A stretch of DNA of 5,695 bases from Promethearchaeota archaeon (GCA_030615235.1 JAUWZR010000171.1:1-5695), one strand, 5' to 3'; counted from the stretch's first letter, positions 1 to 4,287 are shown. The notes: generated by a model from the sequence alone, not told the origin. Numbers and translations are program-made.

Positions 1-51
1 GCCTCATAGTTTTTTACGACACAACTTTTTTTATAAATTACGAAATAAACC

Positions 52-80
52 TTGACTTTCATTTCTCTATTTATTACCTT
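52..80 (+). promoter_or_regulatory. Putative sigma70-type promoter of the left operon
   Basis: A -35-like TTGACT lies at 52-57 and, after 17 nt, a weak -10-like TACCTT at 75-80, predicting a transcript start near 87 and a leader of about 30 nt before the first ATG at 118. The -10 alone is poor. Support comes from a second site at 3649-3677 that shares CCTTGAC and ATTAYYTTCAC with exactly the same distance between them. The placement also argues against reading the first gene from the TTG at 52, which would lie inside the -35 box. Confidence 0.5.
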
Positions 81-117
81 CACTCATAATCAATTTCGTA
101 ATTTAAGAGGTATCTAT

Positions 118-321
118 ATGCCAGTAAAAAAGATTTGTCCATTATTTCTTATTTTTTATAAGACTGAAAATAATACTTGCATTGAGGAACTTTGTTCATT
201 CTGGTCCGAATCCGGTTTAAGATGCACTTTTGTTTCAGGCCTCAGTCGTTTATCTAATATTTCTGACTCTCTTCGCACACTTATTGATATTGTCAGCACC
301 AGGCTTCCTGATAAATCTTAA
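118..321 (+). CDS. Small four-cysteine protein, probably metal-binding
   Basis: A 67-aa protein of unknown function. The ATG at 118 is chosen because AGAGG at 106-110 sits 7 nt upstream; an upstream in-frame TTG at 52 lies in the promoter. Cysteines fall at residues 7, 21, 26 and 36 in the arrangement C-P-L ... C-x4-C-x2-W-x6-C, followed by a helical, Leu/Ser-rich tail. I recall similar C-x4-C-x2-W-x6-C mini-proteins as common unnamed genes in phage and environmental contigs, but this cannot be verified here. The four cysteines suggest zinc or iron-sulfur binding. It is the first gene of the left operon and ends 16 nt before the next start. No signal peptide or membrane segment is seen. Confidence 0.7.
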   Translation: MPVKKICPLFLIFYKTENNTCIEELCSFWSESGLRCTFVSGLSRLSNISDSLRTLIDIVSTRLPDKS

Positions 322-337
322 TTAATTTTTTTTTCTT

Positions 338-553
338 ATGAAGAAGAAAACTTATCCTAAAACAAAGTGTAGTAATTGTGGTCGTATCTCTTATACTCAT
401 CCACCCGCTGATCCATGTCCAAAATGTTCAACCGGCATTACCAAAGTTCTAAAAAAAAAAATTATTTCAGGGCTCATTGTTGTTACTGTGGCTATATTTC
501 TACTATTACTCGCAATGGTACCGGTTGTATTAAGTGTCATATTGGTACAATGA
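338..553 (+). CDS. Zinc ribbon with hydrophobic tail (unshifted frame of a split gene)
   Basis: Read without a frameshift, this gives 71 aa. Residues 11-30 form a zinc ribbon (C11-x2-C14-G-x-I-S ... C27-x-K-C30). A Lys-rich stretch (39-41) encoded by an A11 tract follows, and residues 42-69 are strongly hydrophobic, like a single membrane segment. No Shine-Dalgarno is visible before ATG 338, only a T-rich stretch. The hydrophobic tail may be an artefact of frame: the -1 frame after the A11 tract encodes a second zinc ribbon with the same cysteine spacing and ends on the next gene's start in an ATGA overlap. The first 41 residues are therefore secure. The true C-terminus is either this tail, the second ribbon, or both through slippage. 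Confidence 0.6.
   Translation: MKKKTYPKTKCSNCGRISYTHPPADPCPKCSTGITKVLKKKIISGLIVVTVAIFLLLLAMVPVVLSVILVQ
451..461 (+). other. A11 slippery tract, frameshift or transcriptional-slippage site
   Basis: Eleven consecutive A residues lie inside a coding region. Homopolymers of this length are established sites of RNA polymerase slippage and contain the A-AAA-AAA type heptamer used for -1 ribosomal frameshifting. One extra A in the transcript, or a -1 ribosomal step, moves reading from codon 458-460 to a codon starting at 460 and opens a second zinc-ribbon frame running to 576. I see no convincing upstream SD-like stimulator or downstream hairpin. A natural indel or a homopolymer sequencing error would look the same. 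Confidence 0.55.
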
Positions 554-576
554 GAAAAATTACAATTTTATCATGA
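460..576 (+). CDS. Second zinc ribbon, -1 frame continuation of the gene at 338
   Basis: In the -1 frame after the A11 tract the sequence encodes 38 residues containing C-C-Y-C-G-Y-I-S ... G-C-I-K-C-H, ending at TGA 574-576. Counted in the fused 79-aa product (338-460 joined to 460-576), cysteines are at 48, 51, 64 and 67. The first ribbon has them at 11, 14, 27 and 30, so both are C-x2-C-G-x-I-S-x8-C-x-K-C, 20 residues long. The frame ends in an ATGA overlap with the next gene's ATG at 573, as expected of a real coupled gene. Alternatively it is a separate 50-aa gene from ATG 424 (424-576), but no SD precedes that start. A DNA- or protein-binding zinc protein is the likeliest role. Confidence 0.55.
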   Translation, partial: NYFRAHCCYCGYISTITRNGTGCIKCHIGTMRKITILS

Positions 577-770
577 ATAAAGAACAAGCTACTCAACAGG
601 AACTTTTCCGTCAATTTCTTAAAGAATTCAATCACTGCCATCTATGTTTTTATTGCTTAAAATCCTGGCAGACTACGAGCATACTTGTTAAATTACCTGG
701 TGAGAGATTTTTTCAATATCTTTTTATTTGTGACAAATGTGTTCAGGATCCCAAAATAGAGGTAAAATAG
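573..770 (+). CDS. Small CxxC/CxxC zinc-binding protein
   Basis: A 65-aa protein. ATG 573 is preferred to the in-frame GTG at 534 because it overlaps the stop of the shifted zinc-ribbon frame as ATGA, implying translational coupling; no good SD is at normal distance. Residues 1-20 are polar and helix-forming. A cluster C22-x2-C25-x2-C28 is paired with C53-D-K-C56, about 25 residues later, as in a treble-clef or zinc-ribbon fold. A beta-like segment with P-G-E-R lies between the two knuckles. The gene ends 3 nt before the next ATG and its last codons carry that gene's SD (AGAGG, 758-762). Function is not recognised; a regulatory or nucleic-acid-binding role is inferred from the zinc ligands only. 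Confidence 0.65.
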   Translation: MNKEQATQQELFRQFLKEFNHCHLCFYCLKSWQTTSILVKLPGERFFQYLFICDKCVQDPKIEVK

Positions 771-773
771 ATT

Positions 774-932
774 ATGAACAAAAATATCACCAAATCCGTA
801 AAACTAATATTCAATCTTGCTAAATTTAATATTAATACTAAAAAACTCCATATATCTAAGAAATTCCCTAAATTTTCCAGGAGTATTGAAAATATTTTTA
901 TTAAAAATATTTCATGTAAAAAAAACAAATAG
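774..932 (+). CDS. Lysine-rich 52-aa basic protein
   Basis: A short ORF from ATG 774 to TAG 930-932, with AGAGG 11 nt upstream in the tail of the preceding gene. The product has 13 Lys and 1 Arg against a single Glu in 52 residues, plus one Cys near the end, and no membrane segment. Such charge could suit nucleic-acid binding, but strongly A-rich DNA also yields lysine by chance. The stop TAG is followed at once by an in-frame ATG (933), so one suppressed or mutated stop would extend the product to 1076. An A8 run at 918-925 offers another way into a frame that ends at 1056. The C-terminus of the real gene is therefore uncertain. Function unknown. Confidence 0.45.
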   Translation: MNKNITKSVKLIFNLAKFNINTKKLHISKKFPKFSRSIENIFIKNISCKKNK

Positions 933-936
933 ATGT

Positions 937-1030
937 CTTTGTCCGCCTATCCTATCGCTTCGGCATCTGCGGTTACCAGGGGTACCCGCCGCTTCAAATC
1001 CTTGCGTACGGATTACGGCGTACTACAGCC
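937..1030. other. GC-rich, hairpin-dense island between mini-genes
   Basis: Bases 941-1030 are 53/90 G+C by my count, whereas the preceding 150 bases are mostly A/T. Inverted repeats include 969-977 with 981-989 (9 bp, one mismatch, 3-nt loop), 997-1001 with 1010-1014 (AATCC/GGATT), and 987-991 with 1016-1020 (CGCCG/CGGCG). The last competes with the first for bases 987-989. GGGTACCC at 980-987 is a perfect palindrome, and GCGTAC occurs twice (1004-1009, 1018-1023). A 47-aa ORF (933-1076) and a frame ending at TAA 1056 both cross it; neither product is recognised. It may be a structured RNA, a recombination site near the integrase, or an insertion. Confidence 0.45.
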
Positions 1031-1059
1031 ATCTTATAAAACAAAAGGTAAAATAAGTT

Positions 1060-1212
1060 ATGATCAACACATATGAATCTACTTCAAAAACTTATAAAAT
1101 TTTATATTCCGGCATTGCCATTCAGTGTTTAATTTGTGGTCTAATTAGCTACAATCCAATCGATGTCAAATATAAATACTGTGGTCATTGTCATATACAT
1201 CATGAGGTTTAA
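1060..1212 (+). CDS. Small zinc-ribbon protein with CxxCG...YCGxCH motif
   Basis: A 50-aa protein starting at ATG 1060, with AAAAGG (1043-1048) 11 nt upstream. Residues 23-26 are C-L-I-C followed by G-L-I-S-Y-N and D-V, and residues 40-45 are Y-C-G-H-C-H, giving a clear C-x2-C ... C-x2-C ribbon. I recall a widespread family of unnamed phage and bacterial mini-proteins with C-x2-C-G-x-x-S-x-N-x2-D-V ... Y-C-x2-C-H, and this one matches that pattern well. Its last codons (GAGGTTTAA) provide the SD for the recombinase at 1214, so the two are probably translated together. The role is unknown. It is too short for many ORF callers and easy to miss. Confidence 0.8.
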   Translation: MINTYESTSKTYKILYSGIAIQCLICGLISYNPIDVKYKYCGHCHIHHEV

Positions 1213-1213
1213 A

Positions 1214-1798
1214 ATGATTAATACAATTAATGAAACCGAAATCCAGAAACTTCTTAGCTCTGCACAGCTCCAGGACTCTCGAGATTTTACTATGGTTTTC
1301 CTTGCTTTGTCAACTGGTCTCAGAGTTAGTGAACTTGTAGGACTTTTTATTGAGGACGTCCGTCCATTCGATGAAATTTCAAGAATTTTAACAGTTCCCT
1401 CTAGAATCGGTAAGGGCGGAAAAAAAAGAGATATTCCTCTTAATGATGATACCAGATCCATTATTAAAGAATTTATCCGTATTAAAGGAATCCGTCACCA
1501 GTTCACCAATTCAGATTCATTTCTTTTTGTCTCTCATCATACTCACAACCCTCTATCCTCAAGGGATTTTCAGAGGATTGTTAAAAATCTTTCTATTAAA
1601 TCCATAAACAGATCCATCTCACCGCATACATTAAGACATACATACGCCACTCGTTTATTAAGGCATACCAATCTCAGAGTTATTCAGGAACTTCTTGGTC
1701 ACGCCTGGATAAATACAACTCAGATTTACACTCACCCTGATAAAACTGACTGCATCGATGCTGTCGACAATTTTAAATTACCTTCAATAAAGGTTTAA
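1214..1798 (+). CDS. Short single-domain tyrosine recombinase/integrase
   Basis: A 194-aa phage-integrase-family recombinase, which cuts and rejoins DNA through a 3'-phosphotyrosine. ATG 1214 is preferred to the in-frame ATG at 1163 because GAGG (1204-1207) sits 6 nt before it and the upstream part overlaps another gene. Catalytic residues are all visible: R37 (T-G-L-R-V-S-E), K67 (G-K-G-G-K-K-R), H138-x2-R141 (P-H-T-L-R-H-T-Y-A-T), H163 (L-L-G-H-A) and the nucleophile Y172 (Q-I-Y-T-H). The usual N-terminal SAM-like core-binding domain is absent: XerC/D and phage integrases run about 300 aa, whereas short FimB/FimE-type enzymes are near 200. It may integrate the element, resolve multimers or invert a segment. 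The next gene starts 1 nt after its stop. Confidence 0.93.
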   Translation: MINTINETEIQKLLSSAQLQDSRDFTMVFLALSTGLRVSELVGLFIEDVRPFDEISRILTVPSRIGKGGKKRDIPLNDDTRSIIKEFIRIKGIRHQFTNSDSFLFVSHHTHNPLSSRDFQRIVKNLSIKSINRSISPHTLRHTYATRLLRHTNLRVIQELLGHAWINTTQIYTHPDKTDCIDAVDNFKLPSIKV

Positions 1799-1799
1799 T

Positions 1800-1967
1800 A
1801 TGTCTAAATGTAAACACGAGTATCTTATCTATACCGGCAGACAGCAGGAATCCGTTATGAATAAATTTACTTATCTTTGTCTTTGTTTAGAATGTCGTTC
1901 AACTATTGTAATACCCAAGGAATTTATTACTGATTTTTCTGGAAGTCCTTTTTTAAATTTATCATAA
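1800..1967 (+). CDS. Small Cys/His protein, probable zinc binder
   Basis: A 55-aa protein from ATG 1800, one base after the recombinase stop, with AAAGG (1789-1793) inside the recombinase end. Candidate metal ligands are C4-x-H6 near the start and C27-x-C29-x2-C32 in the middle, separated by a segment Y-T-G-R-Q-Q. This C-x-H ... C-x2-C layout recalls small treble-clef or ribbon proteins in which a beta hairpin carries the second knuckle. The C-terminus is Ser/Phe-rich without a clear membrane helix. No function is recognised. It sits between the recombinase and the replication gene and looks like part of the same operon. Confidence 0.7.
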   Translation: MSKCKHEYLIYTGRQQESVMNKFTYLCLCLECRSTIVIPKEFITDFSGSPFLNLS

Positions 1968-1983
1968 TTTTAAGGAGCTCATT

Positions 1984-2688
1984 ATGTCTATAATTCGTGT
2001 AAAAAAAGATAAAAATAACCCTTACCTTATCATGAATAAGACAGCTATTGATGATAAGAGATTAAGTCTAAAAGCAAAAGGTCTTATCTGTTATTTACTT
2101 TCAAAACCTGATAACTGGTATATTAACACCAAAGATGTCATTAAAAGTAGTCTTGATGGTAGAGCATCTGTACTTTCTGCAATTAATGAATTAGTCCATT
2201 TCGGTTATATGTATAAACATCAATTTAGAAGTGGCAATGGATTTTTTCATTCTTATAATTATTTAGTTTACGAACATCCAGTAAACCCACTCCATAAAAA
2301 ACAATTACTTAATCCAGAAGTCGATTTTCGGCTTCCCGATAACCCGCTTCCCGATAATCAGCTACTACTAAATAATAAAACAAAAAGAATAATAAAAGAT
2401 CCTCTTACAACATTATATAACAAGTCTAATAACGTCAATGTTGCCGACAAAGACCCTTCTCTCGAATATATTAAAAAATACACAATCACACTTTTATATG
2501 AACTTGGTATTAAAGAACACAAATTTTTACTTGATTCTTTCTACATTGGTGATATATTTGAATATGCTGAATGGATGCTTACTTTCATATCCAAAATTAA
2601 AAATCCTTGTGGATTCCTAGTTTCAGCCATTAAAGGCGATTGGCTTAATCTTCCAGCAAAGCATAAATTTCTTTTTCCTGATAATTAG
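1984..2688 (+). CDS. Phage-type replication initiator-like protein with N-terminal winged helix
   Basis: A 234-aa protein from ATG 1984 with a strong SD (AAGGAG, 1972-1977). Residues about 5-100 match the pattern of phage and plasmid replication proteins of low-GC bacteria: I-R-V-K-K-D-K-N, L-S-L-K-A-K-G-L-I-C-Y-L-L-S-K-P-D-N-W, D-G-R-A-S-V-L-S-A-I-N-E-L, then a wing ending Y-N-Y-L-V-Y-E. A linker with L-P-D-N-P-L-P-D-N (117-125) follows. The C-terminal part ends with K-I-K-N-P-C-G-F-L (204-212) and A-I-K-G-D-W (215-220), as in DnaD/replisome-organizer-like proteins. It probably binds an origin and helps load the host helicase; no helicase or polymerase gene is nearby. The linker DNA contains direct repeats that could be the origin itself. 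A purely regulatory role is possible. Confidence 0.8.
   Translation: MSIIRVKKDKNNPYLIMNKTAIDDKRLSLKAKGLICYLLSKPDNWYINTKDVIKSSLDGRASVLSAINELVHFGYMYKHQFRSGNGFFHSYNYLVYEHPVNPLHKKQLLNPEVDFRLPDNPLPDNQLLLNNKTKRIIKDPLTTLYNKSNNVNVADKDPSLEYIKKYTITLLYELGIKEHKFLLDSFYIGDIFEYAEWMLTFISKIKNPCGFLVSAIKGDWLNLPAKHKFLFPDN
2331..2357 (+). repeat. Two 12-bp direct repeats in the replication gene, possible origin iterons
   Basis: GCTTCCCGATAA occurs at 2331-2342 and again at 2346-2357, a 15-bp period in step with the codons (L-P-D-N twice). An A-rich stretch follows (about 2366-2400), which could melt easily. Origins with short iterons inside the initiator gene are known from lambda O and several phages of low-GC bacteria. 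With only two copies, a simple protein-linker duplication is the competing explanation. Confidence 0.45.
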
Positions 2689-2699
2689 GATTCTTAACA

Positions 2700-3515
2700 A
2701 TGTCAAAAATAAAATATATAAATCTTGCTGACCTTAATTTACCCGAGTTTCAATCTCATCGTGATATTTCTCCTGAAAATATCAAGGAACTTTCAGACAG
2801 TATCAAGTTAATCGGCGTTATCGAGCCTCTTATTGTTAGAGATACTAACGAGGGTTTTGAAATCGTTGCCGGTTGTCTCAGGTACCGTGCTGCAATTCTT
2901 GCCGGTTTAAAAGCCGTCCCCTGCATAAATATGTCCCTGGATCCAAAGAGTGCAGAAATTTTAAAACTTCATGAAAACGTAAAGAGGATTCCTTTGGATC
3001 ATGTTGACCAGGGTCATACTTTTATTATGATGATGAGAACTTTTGATATGACAGAGAAGTCTATTTCTGAAAGTGTAGGAAAGTCTATTGCTTATATTTC
3101 ACAGCATATCAGTTTGGTTCTTCTTGACAATGAATTAACGGAAGCTGTTAAAAATAAATCAATCTCCTTTTCCCAGGCAAGAGAATTAATGAGAGTTAAA
3201 GACCATGTTGAAAGAAACCGTTTTTTATCTTACTGTATGAATGATGGAGCAACCGTCCAGGTTCTTCAAAAATGGGTTCAGGATTATCTCAGGACTGGCT
3301 CAGTTTCTCCTTCTCAGGAATTCCCTTCCCGGGAGTATTCTTATGGTTCAGAAACCCCTCATACAACCCGGAATTGTGAGGCTTGCGATAACCCTGTTGA
3401 AATTAGCCAGATAAGGCAGGTTTTTTATTGTCCAACTTGCCACCAGGCTATTAAAGATGCACTTTTCGAGGAAAAGCAGAGAAATCTAGCAAATTTACCC
3501 CCTAAGACCTCATAG
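2700..3515 (+). CDS. ParB/Spo0J-like protein with C-terminal zinc ribbon
   Basis: A 271-aa protein, start ATG 2700 with AGGA (2687-2690) 9 nt upstream at the stop of the previous gene. Residues 1-100 form a ParB N-terminal domain: F-Q-S-H-R-D-I-S, L-S-D-S-I-K-L-I-G-V-I-E-P-L-I-V-R, and the nucleotide-motif region G-C-L-R-Y-R-A-A (58-65), followed by E-N-V-K-R (92-96). The usual box is G-E-R-R-x-R-A-A, so E and one R are replaced. Residues about 117-165 give a ParB-type HTH (K-S-I-S-E-S-V-G-K-S-I-A-Y-I-S-Q-H). The C-terminus has C226-x2-C229 and C244-x2-C247 in place of the usual ParB dimerisation domain. No ParA gene is seen. It may act in segregation, or as a DNA-sliding regulator or phage nucleoid protein. 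Confidence 0.85.
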   Translation: MSKIKYINLADLNLPEFQSHRDISPENIKELSDSIKLIGVIEPLIVRDTNEGFEIVAGCLRYRAAILAGLKAVPCINMSLDPKSAEILKLHENVKRIPLDHVDQGHTFIMMMRTFDMTEKSISESVGKSIAYISQHISLVLLDNELTEAVKNKSISFSQARELMRVKDHVERNRFLSYCMNDGATVQVLQKWVQDYLRTGSVSPSQEFPSREYSYGSETPHTTRNCEACDNPVEISQIRQVFYCPTCHQAIKDALFEEKQRNLANLPPKTS

Positions 3516-3530
3516 GATTCCCCTGAGTGA

Positions 3531-3590
3531 CCTCTTTTTCATTCCCCCTTATCATTCTACCTTCCTATTTTTTCTATTTTTCTTTTTTTT
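3531..3590 (+). terminator. G-free pyrimidine tract, possible Rho-dependent terminator region
   Basis: Sixty bases contain no G and only six A; the rest are C or T. The wider stretch 3531-3650 has three G. It starts just after the ParB-like gene and ends at the second promoter. A C-over-G bubble with many YC steps is typical of Rho loading sites, so this could end the left transcript. No stable hairpin followed by a T run is seen. A DNA-level role (origin, strand-biased melting or triplex) is an alternative. Confidence 0.35.
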
Positions 3591-3648
3591 GTGTAACCTA
3601 TTACCCACTTACCTCTTTTAGTTTACATAATCTTTTTTCATTTTTTCC

Positions 3649-3677
3649 TTGACAAACTTACTTTTTGTCATTATTTT
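3649..3677 (+). promoter_or_regulatory. Putative sigma70-type promoter of the right (structural) operon
   Basis: TTGACA at 3649-3654 is a consensus -35 and, after 17 nt, TATTTT at 3672-3677 a fair -10, predicting a start near 3684 and a leader of about 120 nt. It shares CCTTGAC and ATTAYYTTCAC with the promoter at 52-80, the boxes being 23 nt apart, start to start, in both places. The ORF that covers this region (3649-3834) is not thought to be real. Confidence 0.6.
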
Positions 3678-3699
3678 CACTTTTGATTGGATTGTTAAA

Positions 3700-3755
3700 T
3701 TCGCTCCTTTGCGAAACGTCTGGCTTGGTAGTTTTAGGATTCTATCAAGCCAGGC
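3700..3755 (+). promoter_or_regulatory. Two tandem hairpins in the 5' leader of the structural operon
   Basis: Hairpin 1 is TTCGC (3700-3704) with GCGAA (3711-3715) and a 6-nt loop. Hairpin 2 pairs 3718-3731 with 3742-3755 (14 bp including two G-U pairs, 10-nt loop). Both lie in the predicted transcript, about 35 nt before the SD of the first right-hand gene. No T tract follows, so they are not ordinary terminators. They could stabilise the late mRNA, bind a regulator as RNA, or act as a DNA operator. Stem 2 is long enough to be significant. Confidence 0.5.
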
Positions 3756-3802
3756 AATTCAGTCTTCAATATTTTTAATATTTAATTCAGGAGACTTTTA
3801 TT

Positions 3803-4219
3803 ATGATAGTTCCATCCGCTGCCAAAATAGCTAAGAAGTGGGGACGTGTTACCCCTGAGAGAACTGTTGACTATGAGGAAGGCGTCCGTAATCCTCAGAG
3901 AGATTGGGCTGCCGAAACTAAAGCAGCTGAAGATCGTTATGAAGCCGGAGTTAAGGCTGCCATTGCTCGAAAAGCATTTGGTAAGGGTGTCGATAAGGTC
4001 GGCACCGCCAAACAGAAATCCAAAACTATCTTAAAAGGCATTCCTAGATGGCCTGAAGGAGTCCGCGGAGCTGAAAAGGATATGGAAGACGGCATGAAAC
4101 CTGTTGTCGCTGTACTTGAAGGTATTACATTGCCTCCACGTTATGCAACCGGTGATCCACGAAACATTGAGAGGGTTAAGGTTGTGCAGCAGGCTCTTCA
4201 TAAGTTAAAAACCGGTTAA
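3803..4219 (+). CDS. Basic helical 138-aa protein, likely virion-associated
   Basis: ATG 3803 has AGGAG (3789-3793) 9 nt upstream. The product is rich in Ala, Lys, Arg, Glu and Gly, without Cys or membrane segments, and looks largely helical. Related short blocks recur: D-Y-E-E-G-V (23-28), R-Y-E-A-G-V (45-50), R-W-P-E-G-V (82-87) and D-M-E-D-G-M (93-98). A conserved-looking tail contains L-P-P-R-Y-A-T-G-D-P-R-N-I-E-R-V. I have an impression of similar unnamed proteins in environmental phage contigs but cannot verify it. Its G+C content is visibly higher than its neighbours. As first gene of the right operon, before the capsid candidate, it may be a DNA-binding core, scaffold or minor virion protein. 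Function is not established. Confidence 0.8.
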   Translation: MIVPSAAKIAKKWGRVTPERTVDYEEGVRNPQRDWAAETKAAEDRYEAGVKAAIARKAFGKGVDKVGTAKQKSKTILKGIPRWPEGVRGAEKDMEDGMKPVVAVLEGITLPPRYATGDPRNIERVKVVQQALHKLKTG

Positions 4220-4246
4220 TTTTATAAGCCTTTTTTTGCTTATTCT

Positions 4247-4276
4247 TTTACTCAAATTTACTCAATTATACTCAGG
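4247..4276 (+). repeat. Three tandem 10-nt repeats running into a ribosome binding site
   Basis: The units TTTACTCAAA, TTTACTCAAT and TATACTCAGG lie head to tail at 4247-4256, 4257-4266 and 4267-4276. The third forms part of the AGGAG Shine-Dalgarno (4274-4278) of the 313-aa gene. The common core is TACTCA. The repeats keep the region G-poor and probably unstructured, which would favour high translation, or they could bind a regulator. Confidence 0.6.
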
Positions 4277-4287
4277 AGTTATCAATT

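Noticed and set aside
52..117. N-terminal extension of the first gene from TTG at 52
   Set aside because: It starts inside the predicted -35 box, and ATG 118 has a good SD at 7 nt.
743..928. Reverse-strand ORF, hydrophobic
   Set aside because: It is the complement of a K/N/I-rich coding stretch with no SD, and all secure genes run the other way.
980..1020. tRNA-like TTCAAATCC sequence
   Set aside because: The flanking bases do not form a T arm, and no acceptor, D or anticodon stems can be placed.
933..1076. 47-aa ORF directly after TAG 930-932
   Set aside because: No SD, overlaps the next gene by 17 bases, unrecognised product; its composition follows the GC-rich island. Kept only as a note there.
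1163..1213. Upstream start of the recombinase at ATG 1163
   Set aside because: It lies inside the zinc mini-gene at 1060-1212 and lacks an SD, while ATG 1214 has GAGG at 6 nt and the conserved domain begins after it.
1141..1461. Reverse-strand ORF opposite the recombinase
   Set aside because: It is a shadow of the well-supported recombinase reading frame, with no domain signal.
2..3515. Shared CCTCATAG at 2-9 and 3508-3515
   Set aside because: An 8-base match is too short to claim a terminal or attachment repeat; the second copy is simply the stop region of the ParB-like gene.
3649..3834. Forward ORF across the second promoter
   Set aside because: It starts at TTG within the -35 box, runs through the hairpins into the next gene in another frame, and has no SD.
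3846..4034. Alternative frame inside the 138-aa gene
   Set aside because: No SD; it lies wholly within a better-supported gene.
4224..4243. Possible terminator: ATAAGC/GCTTAT with a T-rich loop
   Set aside because: Only 6 bp, A/T-rich, with the T run in the loop and not after the stem; the next gene appears to be in the same operon.
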